The notes beneath the pieces were generated by a model that did no database searches, was not told the DNA's origin, and saw nothing but the letters and a program-made list of their open reading frames with translations. DNA of 64,000 nt. It comes from Dryas octopetala. Taxonomy: Eukaryota; Streptophyta; Magnoliopsida; Rosales; Rosaceae. The DNA lies in the NCBI GenBank assembly GCA_963921425.1, contig OY992833.1, positions 4,218,501-4,282,500 of the forward strand, given 5' to 3'. This document shows, piece after piece, positions 1 through 11,159 of the stretch (position 1 is the stretch's first letter; every line of letters starts with the position of its first letter). The translations under genes and the position numbers were made by a program.

Positions 1-2306
1 CTTGGGTTTTCGAATTTAAAGGTTGTTTTTGATGTATTTTTTTTGGACAAATTTCAATCCTAGGAATTCCAATTTATGTATAAGATTTAAGGATAGGGTG
101 GTTTTGAGGAAATTGATTTTTATTTGGCAAATTCGGTGTTGAAAACAACCACTTTGGGCGGCACCAGTGGCGGTCTCGATCCCCCACGATCAATCCTTGA
201 AAATAAAATATGTTTTAGAGTGATTTCTAAGTTGGTGGCTGAACTTAGTTAGGTCCGAAGTAGTTGGAGAAGCCGAGAGGTGTTTGGACAGAAGATTGAG
301 ACTTTACCGATACCAAACTCACACCTTAGGACGAATTTCCCGATCGAGGTATGCTTTACGTAGGTTTTCTTAAGTTTAGACAGTGTTTGGGAGTTGTGGT
401 TGAAGTTGGTTTGAGCCAAGGAGTTCTGAAAAAGGAGGGAGTGTTTTAGGATTTATGTGAGTAAGTAATTTTAATCGTTGGTTTGTACAAGTATGGGGCG
501 CGACGTTAGGTTCGTTCATACACACACTCTTTTTGTGGTTGAGTCGAGACTAATGATATACTTTATGGTTCTATTTATTGGTGAGACGACCGTGGGTCGA
601 GACAATCCGGTGGAGGATCGGACCTAAGACTATCTCTGTGAGTGGATTTTCTTTTGCTTGCAAAGTTTATGGGTTTTGTGGTTTTTATATTACTTTTGAA
701 ATTTTGAGTTAAATAATGAAATATTGATTTGAGTGAAGTCTGTTTTGCATTAATAAATATTTTAAATGGATTGAATTATATGCCATGTTGATCTAAGGGT
801 TATTAAATAATTAAACAAATTATTTAATAGACCGTCTAAGTACCCACCGATTATTAAGTAGGTCTTTGGGACCCATCACGGCACACACATAGGCTTTGGG
901 CCGTGTGCCGGGATGCCTCGCCCTTTGGGGGTAGTCTACGTGCACGTACGGCACTTTGGCTTGTTGTACGACGGCGATTCGACGGTACACGGGCCATTAT
1001 AAGTCCACTTGTATGACGGCGATTCGACGGTACAAGGGACACCCTAAATCCACTCGCATGACGGCGTTGCGACGGTGTGGGTGGAAGGGCAATCTAAGTG
1101 CACGTACGACACTTTGGCTTGTTGTACGACGGCGATTCGACGGTACACGAGCCACTGTAAGTCCACTTGTATGACGGCGATTCGACGGTACAAGGGACAC
1201 CCTAAATCCACTCGCATGACGGCGTTGCGACGGTGTGGGTGGAAGGGTAATCTATGCGCACGTATGACACTTTGGCTTATTGTACGACGGCGATTCGACG
1301 GTACAAGGGCCACCGTATGTCCACTTGTATGACGGCGATTCGACGGTACAAGGGACACCGTAAGTCCACTCGCATGACGGCGTTGCGACGGTGCGAGTGG
1401 AAGGTTAGGTAGACGGTCCACTTGGTGCGACGGTCTTGTACGGTACCAATGTGGAGCCTGTCAATTGGGTGCTTTATGGCCAACGTTTTTACTAAAAACT
1501 TTATTAGATAAAAATATTTTTAGTTATTTCTATCAGTTCAAGACTTAAAAGAGGTTTTAGCCGGAAATTTTATAAGATACAGCATTTCTATTACTTACCA
1601 TTATTTTCTATGTTTAAAAGGAATTTCAAGGTTGAAGTTGTTATATAAGACCTTCCTATTTGAATTATGTTGATGATGTAAGGTTTTTGTTAAGACGTGA
1701 AAGAGTTCATTACAAGAATATTTGATATATTTCTTTCTTTTGATTATTGGAAAAAGTTTCAAATGTATTTTAAAAAATTGGGGGATTTCAAAGAGTGACG
1801 TGAAGTTTTTGAGCTACATGTGGTTGTAAAAGGATTTTCTGAAACATAAAGTTTATTTTTATTTTCGTTTCTATTAAACTGTCCACTCACTGAGTTTGTC
1901 TCACGGTTTATCTTGTTTTGTTTTAAATTGTTCCCCCCCCCAGGTAGTAGCTTTGGTGGAGGTCGAGCCAAACACGTCGAGGCAGTTACATCCATCTCTC
2001 AAGTCGGACTGTGCAGGCGCCAGTTAATATTCTTGTAAAAATTCTTGGTATTAGGATAGTGGCTCTGATGATCACACTTAAAATTCCTAGATGGTTTTTC
2101 TTTAAAATTGTTGGGTCTGAGACCCTATTTGGTTGTGGTAGAGGTGGTTGATATGTTAGAAGTGCTTTTTAACAGGTTTGAAATTTCTGGGTTAGTCCAT
2201 TTTCAGGGGAGGTTCTGCCGAATTTTCGGTAGGATTTTCCTTGAATTTGGATTCCCGCAGGACCTCTCCGGATTTTCAGGGTGGAAATCCGGGGGCGGTC
2301 CTGTCA
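1..2306 (+). repeat. Left LTR (5' part missing)
   Basis: This is the 3' two thirds of the left LTR and corresponds to 5150-7455 of the right LTR. It ends CTGTCA at 2306 next to the primer binding site. It contains a GC-rich tandem repeat (941-1413) and a run of nine C at about 1933. Small reading frames in it are products of the tandem repeat and look non-coding. Confidence 0.9.
941..1413 (+). repeat. Tandem repeat inside left LTR, period about 158 bp, three copies
   Basis: Three units begin near 941, 1099 and 1258. Each unit contains the motif GACGGCGATTCGACGGTAC twice and a variant with GACGGCGTTGCGACGGTG once, spaced about 50 bp apart. The region is far richer in CpG than its AT-rich surroundings. 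The motif contains a near-palindrome around GATTC. The role is unknown; repeated CpG-rich motifs in LTRs can act as enhancer or silencing targets. Confidence 0.85.
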
Positions 2307-2309
2307 ACT

Positions 2310-2321
2310 TGGTATCAGAGC
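2310..2321 (+). other. Primer binding site (initiator tRNA-Met)
   Basis: TGGTATCAGAGC begins three bases after the left LTR. It is complementary to the 3' end of plant initiator tRNA-Met, the usual primer of plant LTR retrotransposons. It fixes the 3' boundary of the left LTR. Confidence 0.92.
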
Positions 2322-2786
2322 ATTAGGTTTTGAATCCCTGTAGACTGCGCATCTAGGGTTAACTTTTAGTGTACGAAAACGGTTTTCATTGGTGACAAGG
2401 TGTGGACTTGCCTCTTCGATGTGGCCGACCTCATGGAAGTTGTGGTAAGTTTTGGGGGTTATAGTTATTTGTTTAATGCTACGTTTACGCGTTTAGCAGC
2501 TTGCTCGTATTTTAGTCTTGACTTGTACATGTGATGATCCTTCGATAATTAGTACATGAGGTACTGAGATGGTGGAAACTTCTTTGATTTCAAGTTTGGA
2601 AAAGTTGGTAAATCGTACTTATCGAGTGTGAACTATAAAAAAAAATTTCAGCAAGACACCATGAAGTCGATTCGAGTAAGCAGGTTTGAGTTTTATGGAT
2701 AGTGATTGGTTGAGTAGTTTGGATTCGTCTTAGAGGGATTAATTATTAGGGTGGCAACACAGTGGAACTCAGTTGAAATTTGGATG

Positions 2787-2825
<39 letters not shown>

Positions 2826-4021
2826 GTCTCTATGTAATGATTGTGATAAGAGTGAGACCTCAGCTTAATTTGTTATGTAGATAATGGATAAGTAAAATTT
2901 GTGAATTTGTTCGGATGAGGTAGATAAGTAAAACTAAAGTGGTAAATAATATCCTTGTTGGTTTTTATGTGAGTGAAAGGAAAGCCTTATGACTTGAGTT
3001 TTGAAGTGTACATTTGGATAAATGCTAAGTGTTGATGGGGAGTAATACTTATAAATTAGAGTTGATATTTGATGGGTTAGAATAAGGATAGCAAAGGATA
3101 TGTGTTTATGTATTGGATTAAGGATACCAAAAAAAAAAAAAAAAAGTTGAGAGTTTTATGGTTTGATTTTATTTCGGAAGTTCATGGATGAAAAACTAAG
3201 GAAACCGAATAAGGTGATATGACCTTAGATAAGGAATATCAAGAGAAATTAGGAAGTAGTAAGCATATGGAAAGTGACTACCCTAGAGTAATAAATTCAA
3301 GTAAGTATTGATAACAGAAGAATAAAGAGCATCTCACGTCTATATCATACGGAGCAATGTTTAAATTAAAAGTGAATTGAGCTTTGTGACTCTAACCTTT
3401 CCAAAGTTGGGTTGAAGATGACTTATGGATGGTAATGAGAAATTAGACAATTTTGGAGACTTAAGTATCATGCGATGGAAGTCTGGGTAATTGGAATCGA
3501 AATAGATCTAAATACATCGCTCATTTTTAAGGAAATGATAGGAGCTTAAGGGTGACTCCTTAATTCACGATTAGAACTTATTTTTCATTTCCATGAATAA
3601 ATAAAGAACGGTGTGGAAGATGTGGTCATTAACGATTCTTGAGGGTGTGAGCAGGTTTTATTATGAATATTATAGGCTATGGTTAGAGCTCAAAGAGTTA
3701 ATCAGAGTGGCGCAGCGGAAGCGTTATGAGACTTAGAGTGGTCACGTTAACACGTGGGCAGCAGAGGGGTTAGCAAGACCGATAGGACTTGGGACAGCTT
3801 AGAGCAAGAATTCAGGTTTCCTTTGGATATCGACATAGTGACAACTCACTTCGAATTTGTGGGGATCAAAGAAGTTAGGTATTACATAAGGATATATTTT
3901 TTTTCCTCAGCCAAGTTTCACGGATGGAATGTACTTGGAGGGACAAAATGAAGAACTTAATTAGGGGTTACGAGTTTTGGATTCCCATACTTGTACTAAA
4001 TTTCGAGGACGAAATTTTTGT
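2322..4021 (+). other. Non-coding interior of the gypsy-like element
   Basis: About 1.7 kb of AT-rich DNA with stops in every frame and no recognisable retroviral-type domain. It holds a 33-base A run (about 2791-2823), a second A run near 3128-3145 and a fragment matching the 5' part of initiator tRNA-Met (3701-3724). The right end carries the gypsy-like pol-terminal signature described for the element. Confidence 0.7.
3701..3724 (+). other. Initiator tRNA-Met 5'-half fragment
   Basis: These 24 bases begin ATCAGAGTGGCGC and continue GCAGCGGAAGCGT. They match the 5' acceptor strand, D-arm and start of the anticodon stem of plant initiator tRNA-Met as I recall it. After 3724 the match stops: there is no CAT anticodon loop, no T-arm and no 3' acceptor strand, so this is not a tRNA gene. 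It is the same tRNA that primes this element, which makes accidental similarity unlikely. Confidence 0.7.
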
Positions 4022-4034
4022 AAGGGGGGAAGGT
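4022..4034 (+). other. Polypurine tract before right LTR
   Basis: AAGGGGGGAAGG followed by T, directly before TGTAAC of the right LTR. This is the expected site for priming plus-strand DNA synthesis and fixes the right LTR start. Confidence 0.8.
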
Positions 4035-7000
4035 TGTAACGACCCGATCCAAATTTCACTGGAAGTTAAAATTTTTATTTGACTTTTCTTTCAAGAAGGT
4101 TTCAAGGAAGTTTAGTTTTCGCGACCTTGGAAATTTTTTTTAATTACTTTGGGAGTTTATTGAGAAATAAAATGTTTTGGATTTATTTTAGAGTTTCGTT
4201 TTAAATTAGACTTGACTCCAAAGTTGACTTTTAAAATAAAGGGGCTTTCGATTTTAACTTCGAATCCGTTAGATAGGTTTCGAGCCCACGATTTCATAGA
4301 CACGTAGCACGCGTCGATCCGAGTTACGGTTTGAGAGATATGGACGTTTGAAGTTAGGGGCAATTTCATAATTGACAAATTGGGTTTTTAAATTTAAAAA
4401 TCAGATTTTTAAGTGGATTTCTCTGGAATTTTCGGGAACACTCCCTCTCCCTCCTTATTTTCTCCCCCGCGTCTGCACCCCACACTCACTCTCACTCCTT
4501 TTCTCTTTTTCCCCCGAGCCACTCTCCCCTTCTCTTTTTCACTCACCGGCGTGGCCAGCTCCGGCCATCTTCACGGCAACCAGAGGCCGGCGATGGGTCC
4601 CTCTCCTCGTCGCCGACACCCCCTCTAGATCTCCCCACTTCTCTCTCACTCTCTCTCTCTTTCCTGCACCCACCCCTGCACATACAGTAGCTGCCACTGC
4701 AAGCCTCGCCACCGGCCACCCACTGTCGATCAGTCCACTGCGCGACCTTCCCTTGCCGGCGCAGAAACCACCCAGCAGCGACCCTTGGTCGCCCAGCCCC
4801 GCGTGCACAGAAATCAGCCAGAAACCCAGCTGCTGCCTCTCCCTCGATCTCGCCAAATCTCTGGCCACCTAGGCTCACCGGCGACCTCCTCATTGGCCGA
4901 CCAACACAGCCCAGCCCTTCTCCTTGCCGAGCTGCCCCCCCCCCCCCCTGCACGCGAAAACCAGCCAGGAAAACCACCTCGCGCCGCCCCTTCACTTCGT
5001 CGGTTCCGGCCACCTTCGGCCTCAATTAAACGTGTTTTCAGGTGGGTTTTTCTCCACTCTTGATAGGCCTTCCTTCCCCTAGACTTATGTTGATTTATTT
5101 CAGTAATTAGGAAATTGAAAATCTAATATTTTTAGCTATTTTGGATTCCCTTGGGTTTTCGAATTTAAAGGTTGTTTTTGATGTATTTTTTTTGGACAAA
5201 TTTCAATCCTAGGAATTCCAATTTATGTATAAGATTTAAGGATAGGGTGGTTTTGAGGAAATTGATTTTTATTTGGCAAATTCGGTGTTGAAAACAACCA
5301 CTTTGGGCGGCACCAGTGGCGGTCTCGATCCCCCACGATCAATCCTTGAAAATAAAATATGTTTTAGAGTGATTTCTAAGTTGGTGGCTGAACTTAGTTA
5401 GGTCCGAAGTAGTTGGAGAAGCCGAGAGGTGTTTGGACAGAAGATTGAGACTTTACCGATACCAAACTCACACCTTAGGACGAATTTCCCGATCAAGGTA
5501 TGCTTTACGTAGGTTTTCTTAAGTTTAGACAGTGTTTGGGAGTTGTGGTTGAAGTTGGTTTGAGCCAAGGAGTTCTGAAAAAGGAGGGAGTGTTTTAGGA
5601 TTTATGTGAGTAAGTAATTTTAATCGTTGGTTTGTACAAGTATGGGGCGCGACGTTAGGTTCGTTCATACACACACTCTTTTTGTGGTTGAGTCGAGACT
5701 AATGATATACTTTATGGTTCTATTTATTGGTGAGACGACCGTGGGTCGAGACAATCCGGTGGAGGATCGGACCTAAGACTATCTCTGTGAGTGGATTTTC
5801 TTTTGCTTGCAAAGTTTATGGGTTTTGTGGTTTTTATATTACTTTTGAAATTTTGAGTTAAATAATGAAATATTGATTTGAGTGAAGTCTGTTTTGCATT
5901 AATAAATATTTTAAATGGATTGAATTATATGCCATGTTGATCTAAGGGTTATTAAATAATTAAACAAATTATTTAATAGACCGTCTAAGTACCCACCGAT
6001 TATTAAGTAGGTCTTTGGGACCCATCACGGCACACACATAGGCTTTGGGCCGTGTGCCGGGATGCCTCGCCCTTTGGGGGTAGTCTACGTGCACGTACGG
6101 CACTTTGGCTTGTTGTACGACGGCGATTCGACGGTACACGGGCCATTATAAGTCCACTTGTATGACGGCGATTCGACGGTACAAGGGACACCCTAAATCC
6201 ACTCGCATGACGGCGTTGCGACGGTGTGGGTGGAAGGGCAATCTAAGTGCACGTACGACACTTTGGCTTGTTGTACGACGGCGATTCGACGGTACACGAG
6301 CCACTGTAAGTCCACTTGTATGACGGCGATTCGACGGTACAAGGGACACCCTAAATCCACTCGCATGACGGCGTTGCGACGGTGTGGGTGGAAGGGTAAT
6401 CTATGCGCACGTATGACACTTTGGCTTATTGTACGACGGCGATTCGACGGTACAAGGGCCACCGTATGTCCACTTGTATGACGGCGATTCGACGGTACAA
6501 GGGACACCGTAAGTCCACTCGCATGACGGCGTTGCGACGGTGCGAGTGGAAGGTTAGGTAGACGGTCCACTTGGTGCGACGGTCTTGTACGGTACCAATG
6601 TGGAGCCTGTCAATTGGGTGCTTTATGGCCAACGTTTTTACTAAAAACTTTATTAGATAAAAATATTTTTAGTTATTTCTATCAGTTCAAGACTTAAAAG
6701 AGGTTTTAGCCGGAAATTTTATAAGATACAGCATTTCTATTACTTACCATTATTTTCTATGTTTAAAAGGAATTTCAAGGTTGAAGTTGTTATATAAGAC
6801 CTTCCTATTTGAATTATGTTGATGATGTAAGGTTTTTGTTAAGACGTGAAAGAGTTCATTACAAGAATATTTGATATATTTCTTTCTTTTGATTATTGGA
6901 AAAAGTTTCAAATGTATTTTAAAAAATTGGGGGATTTCAAAGAGTGACGTGAAGTTTTTGAGCTACATGTGGTTGTAAAAGGATTTTCTGAAACATAAAG

Positions 7001-7455
7001 TTTATTTTTATTTTCGTTTCTATTAAACTGTCCACTCACTGAGTTTGTCTCACGGTTTATCTTGTTTTGTTTTAAATTGTTCCCCCCCCCAGGTAGTAGC
7101 TTTGGTGGAGGTCGAGCCAAACACGTCGAGGCAGTTACATCCATCTCTCAAGTCGGACTGTGCAGGCGCCAGTTAATATTCTTGTAAAAATTCTTGGTAT
7201 TAGGATAGTGGCTCTGATGATCACACTTAAAATTCCTAGATGGTTTTTCTTTAAAATTGTTGGGTCTGAGACCCTATTTGGTTGTGGTAGAGGTGGTTGA
7301 TATGTTAGAAGTGCTTTTTAACAGGTTTGAAATTTCTGGGTTAGTCCATTTTCAGGGGAGGTTCTGCCGAATTTTCGGTAGGATTTTCCTTGAATTTGGA
7401 TTCCCGCAGGACCTCTCCGGATTTTCAGGGTGGAAATCCGGGGGCGGTCCTGTCA
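4035..7455 (+). repeat. Right LTR, complete, 3421 bp
   Basis: Starts TGTAAC and ends TGTCA. Bases 5150-7455 repeat the visible left LTR. Bases 4430-5060 are CT- and GC-rich and contain spurious open frames on both strands without family resemblance. The flank after 7455 (TGGAG) would be the target duplication, but its partner lies outside the window. Confidence 0.9.
6090..6562 (+). repeat. Tandem repeat inside right LTR (copy of 941-1413)
   Basis: Same three ~158-bp units and the same GACGGCGATTCGACGGTAC motif spacing as in the left LTR, with no difference seen. The array was therefore present in the parent element before the last transposition and did not expand after insertion. Confidence 0.85.
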
Positions 7456-7503
7456 TGGAGGTTGTGCAAGGGGGAGAATAAGGGAAGACTCAGGTGTTGT
7501 CAT
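7456..7503 (-). pseudogene. Start of copia gag, cut after 16 codons
   Basis: On the minus strand an ATG at 7503 opens a frame beginning MTTPESSLILPLAQPP, which runs into the gypsy-like LTR end at 7455. Position (about 130 bases after the primer binding site) and composition fit the N-terminus of a Ty1-copia Gag. The remainder is beyond the gypsy-like insertion, outside the window. Confidence 0.55.
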
Positions 7504-7636
7504 CGCAGCGGAAATTAATGGTGTGGACGTATGAAATCAATATATATGTGGGGGATGGATAAAAAAACTAATGAACTCAATATAGGTTTGAATTCAATTA
7601 GAGGGTTTGGGAGAAACAAGACACCACCAGATCGGT

Positions 7637-7649
7637 GGCTCTGATACCA
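7637..7649 (-). other. Copia primer binding site (initiator tRNA-Met)
   Basis: GGCTCTGATACCA on the plus strand, that is TGGTATCAGAGCC on the minus strand. It marks the inner edge of the antisense copia 5' LTR. Confidence 0.85.
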
Positions 7650-7758
7650 AGTAGAAATATATGTTTGGGTAAAACTGATTCAATTCTATTCATCTCCATA
7701 AGGAGCTATTTATATGTTTACATAGGGTTTTACAGGTTTTACAAGGAAATAAAAATAA

Positions 7759-9439
7759 GGGAAAAATTTTCAAACAGGACATCTAGTTTGGGGTCAATCT
7801 TAGTTTATGACACCAGTTTGGGTTTGTGCTAGTTTAGGACACATATTTAGGATTGTATTAATGTGGGACAATCCGTCAACTCCGTTAAACTCCGTTAAAA
7901 TTTCCGTTAAAATGAGGGATAATTTGGACATTTTATATTTTAAAAATAGAAAAAAAACAAAAAGGTTACCACTAAAAAACTAAAACCATTAATACTAAAA
8001 ATAAATTAAAATATTTAAAACTAATTTTATGATTTGTGAAAATTCTCATCTCTCACCTCTCTCGATCTCTCAATCTCATCTCCACCCAACCCAGAACTCA
8101 CCGTCTCTCTCTCGATCTCTCTCCCAGCTCCATCCCCATCCCTGTACACACACCCCCTCCTCTCTTCTTTTTCTTCTGATTCTTCCCGCACCCTCACCTT
8201 TTCCCTTCTTTTTCTTCTTCTTCTTCTTCCCCCCACCCCGAGCCCATTTCTCTTTCCTTCTCTTCTCCCTCCCTTTCTCTCCAGCAGGTGCCCCTTTCCC
8301 ATCTTTTCCCCGTCGCCGACCCTCCCCATGCTTCCCACCGAAACCCACCCCTCACTTTCTTTCTCTGCCTCACTCTCTCTCCCCTCCCCTCTCCATTCAA
8401 CCTCTTCCACCAGCACCATTGAAACCCATAACCCAAAACCCTTGAAACCCAGAACCCACAAACCCACCCGAAACCCAGAATCCAAAACCCACTCTCCTCT
8501 CTTCCCCATTTCCTCCCCACCCCGATCCCCTCTCCACTCACCCTCTGCCACCAGCACCACTGAAACTCATAACCCAAAACCCCCGAAACCCAGAACCAAC
8601 ATACCCACCCGAAACCCAGAACCCAAAACTCACTCTCCTCTCTTCCCCCCTTCCTCCCCACCCAATCCTCTCCCAGCAACAGGCCCAGCCCAGTCCTATG
8701 CTCTAAGGACTTCGAGTTGCTTCTTCTTCTTCTGATTTTTTCTGCAAAATTATATATTCATCCTTAATTAAAATGTTAGCTGGGAAAGAAACACAAAAGG
8801 CACGTACAGATCACTAATAAATGAGTATGCATAAATTTTTTGAGTAAAATTATGGAGTTGTTGTGATTATTTCCTTGGCAGTGTCGATAGCTCCAGCCCA
8901 CCACCTGTTCATGGTTTTGATGTTGGATTTAGCTTCAAATCATCTACGCTCAAACACTCAGAACCCACAAAGCCCACCCAAAACCCACTCTCCTCTCTTC
9001 CCCCCTTCCTCCCCACCCCGATCCCCTTCCAGCAGCAAGCCCAGCCAGATTTGGCTTTGGGTAATTTTTTTTTTTCATTTTCTGTTTTTTTGTTGTTATG
9101 TAATTTTATGTATTTGTGGGTTTTTAGTTTTAATCTTTTTGAAATGTTGACTTTTTTTAGTTTTAAACTTTTTAATGATTTTTTTTCCTAAAAAAAAAAA
9201 AAGTATTGATCTTTTTAGTGGTAAAATTTGTTTTTTTTTATTTTTTTTTTGTTTTAAAATATAAAATATCCAAATTATCCCTCATTTTAACGGAGATTTT
9301 AACTGAGTTTAACGGAGTTGACGGATTGTCCCACATTAATACAAATCCTAAATATGTGTCCTAAACTAGCACAAACCCAAACTGGTGTCCTAAACTAAGA
9401 TTGACCCCAAACTAGGTGTCCTGTTTGAAAATTTTTCCC
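7759..9439. mobile_element. Mutator-like element with long terminal inverted repeats, 1681 bp
   Basis: The termini start GGGAAAAATTTTCAAACAGG and are inverted repeats of about 190 bp with few mismatches (7759-7950 against 9250-9439). It is flanked by a perfect 9-bp target duplication TAAAAATAA at 7750-7758 and 9440-9448, the hallmark of Mutator-like elements. The interior has no transposase. It is CT-rich (8040-8740), with a tandem duplication of about 145 bp (8396-8660) rich in AAACCC, partly repeated again at 8950-9040. The open frames there are low-complexity. It lies inside the antisense copia LTR. Confidence 0.9.
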
Positions 9440-9939
9440 TAAAAATAAACTAGGAAACAAAGTCCTAATTGTACAAGAATTAGTCAACTACACTAATTAG
9501 GAAATCTCTTTCCTGAACTCACGCACACGCCAACAGTAGATGCCCACTCTGTTTTTAGCGGCAGGGACGGGCAACATATGGAACCTTGGCAGCAGAGAAT
9601 TTCAATATTGTACATATCTTCCCAGAAAATGATCAAACTGAGGATTGTTTTTCGCAGTGATATAATTATGAATGAATGGAAAGAGAAGTGTCATAATGTA
9701 TATATATACATATATTTTTTCTTACATATGGCCATTCAGGTCATGATCAAGTTGCATGCCCAGGCGCGGACATCGCCGAGTAGCTGGTTCCGCGGGTACT
9801 TGCCGAACGGGTCCTGGATGTTCGGTGGGTACGTACCTGTGGAACGACACTCACATTTTCAGCAGACCAGTGCCGAACGGGTGCTGCGCGCGGTGGTGCG
9901 AGGTGGCTGGGTTGATAAGCCAGAGAGAAAGGGAGGGAG

Positions 9940-9944
<5 letters not shown>

Positions 9945-9994
<50 letters not shown>
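9945..9994 (+). repeat. (GA)n microsatellite
   Basis: About 25 uninterrupted AG units. Open frames across it are artefacts (Arg-Glu or Ser-Leu repeats). Confidence 0.95.
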
Positions 9995-10000
<6 letters not shown>

Positions 10001-10796
10001 TTGGGGTTGGGGGTGGAGCTCGGGTGCTGCGCATGGTGGTGCGAGGTGGGCTTAATTGGGTGTTGCGCATGGTGTGGGTGGGTGGGTGCGAGTAGAAGGG
10101 GAGAGGAGAGGAGGGTCGGGTAAGGCTGGGTTGAAAGGATTTGACATTAAATCTTAAGATAACAAAATGATTCATAAGAGCTCATAATAACAAGAAAACA
10201 AAAGGCTTCATTTTCAATCTTGATGGAGTAGAAGCCATTACTAACCAATGACCAAAATAGAAATTGGATTACATAATGTGAATAATGAAACTAAGTTCAA
10301 CACATTTGGAACTGTGATCTTCAAGTGAGCCTTTTGGTCAATGCATCCCCAATAAAATCACCTCAACCAATAACAACCAATGGCTGCCAGAGAAGGGGAG
10401 GGAGGAGAGAGAGTGAGGTGGGGTTGGTACAGATTTTGATTTATGTTTATATACCTAACTGCAAATAGGTTTGTTCTACTTATATATTATATACCTTTTT
10501 ACCTAAACTAGATGCATATTATTATTTTATTCTTTGTGTCTTCTTTTCAACCTCAATTTCTAAGTTAGGTATTTTCTTATTCTTATTTGTGTTTTATATT
10601 TTTCTTTACCTAAGCCAGAGGAAACATCTTTTTTCTTTTTTCTGAACTATGATAGAAGTATAAGACATTTTGGCACATATTATGATTTATGTTTATATGT
10701 AGGTGTCATCAAACTTAGATAAGTTATATAAATATAAGATGTTTAACATGTTAATGATATTTAGGTTTTTATATGTTGACCTTCATATTTGTTAAC

Positions 10797-10798
<2 letters not shown>

Positions 10799-10839
<41 letters not shown>
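10799..10839 (+). repeat. Poly-T run of about 40 bases
   Basis: Copy B has only about 10 T at the matching position (near 63860), so this run expanded or contracted after duplication. Confidence 0.9.
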
Positions 10840-10845
<6 letters not shown>

Positions 10846-11159
10846 AGATGCAGGTGTCATCGAAATTTTGGAAATAAAGACATTGAAATTCAAAATTATG
10901 AGTAATAAATGCTTAAAATTATGGTTTTCTAATTTATTTCCATTATTTATATTAAGGAACAAAATGAATGTATAAAAATAAAAAATGGGTTAAAATTCAA
11001 AGACAAAAATCATTGGGTTAAATCAAATATTGTATTGCCAAAATGGGGTTATTTCCAAAGCTCTCAAATACTTAATCAAGTAATACAACCGTAAGAAAGA
11101 CAAATGCTAGCGTAATTGATTTAAGGCCATACTCGTTACACAAGTAGGTATGTTATTCC

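Larger units (their letters stand above)
1..7455 (+). mobile_element. Non-autonomous Ty3-gypsy-like LTR retrotransposon (LARD-type), 5' end outside window
   Basis: Two direct repeats, 1-2306 and 4035-7455, match base for base at a constant offset of 5149 with no indels seen, so they are a pair of LTRs. The left LTR ends in CA at 2306, followed by a primer binding site complementary to initiator tRNA-Met. A purine-rich tract precedes the right LTR, which starts TGTAAC at 4035. The interior is only 1728 bp and has no reading frame resembling gag, protease, reverse transcriptase, RNase H or integrase. Its last bases, with AATTTCGAGGACGAAATTT near 4000, resemble the end of pol in Tekay/Del-type Ty3-gypsy elements as I know them. 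Long LTRs plus an empty interior fit a large retrotransposon derivative mobilised in trans. The only LTR difference I noticed is G at 346 versus A at 5495, so insertion is recent. Confidence 0.85.
7456..9535 (-). mobile_element. Antisense Ty1-copia element: 5' LTR, leader and gag start, interrupted
   Basis: Read on the minus strand, the LTR begins TGTTGGCGTGTGCG at 9535, contains ACATATAAATAG as a likely TATA box near 7710, and ends near 7652, directly before a TGGTATCAGAGCC primer binding site. A leader of about 130 bases follows, and then an ATG at 7503. At 7455 it is cut by the right LTR of the gypsy-like element, so the rest lies left of the window. Without the nested Mutator-like element (7759-9439) and its duplicated 9 bases, the LTR is only about 194 bp, as in short-LTR copia lineages. 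Confidence 0.8.
9536..10980. repeat. Dispersed duplication, copy A (partner 62623-64000)
   Basis: From GTAGATGCCC at 9536 the sequence matches 62623 onward for at least 1.37 kb with scattered substitutions and small indels, up to the right edge of the window. Copy A has a (GA)n run of about 50 bp and a 40-base T run that are much shorter in copy B. A GC-rich block at 9760-10130 and an AT-rich remainder follow. I see no transposase, terminal repeats or recognisable protein. Its left edge is the copia LTR end, so the repeat may originally extend further left. Confidence 0.8.

Noticed and set aside
854..1483. Overlapping open frames on both strands in the LTR tandem repeat (also 6003-6632)
   Set aside because: They repeat the same Arg-rich peptides because the 158-bp unit is repeated; no domain and mutually antisense.
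3701..3772. Possible tRNA gene
   Set aside because: Only the first 24 bases match initiator tRNA-Met; no anticodon loop, T-arm or 3' acceptor strand follow.
4372..5063. Protein-coding gene in the right LTR
   Set aside because: Pro/Ser-rich and Gly/Arg-rich frames on both strands in CT- and GC-rich LTR sequence; no domain and no splice structure.
8029..8735. Long open frames on both strands in the Mutator-like element
   Set aside because: CT-rich low-complexity sequence without stops; Pro/Ser or Gly/Glu-rich products with no family resemblance.
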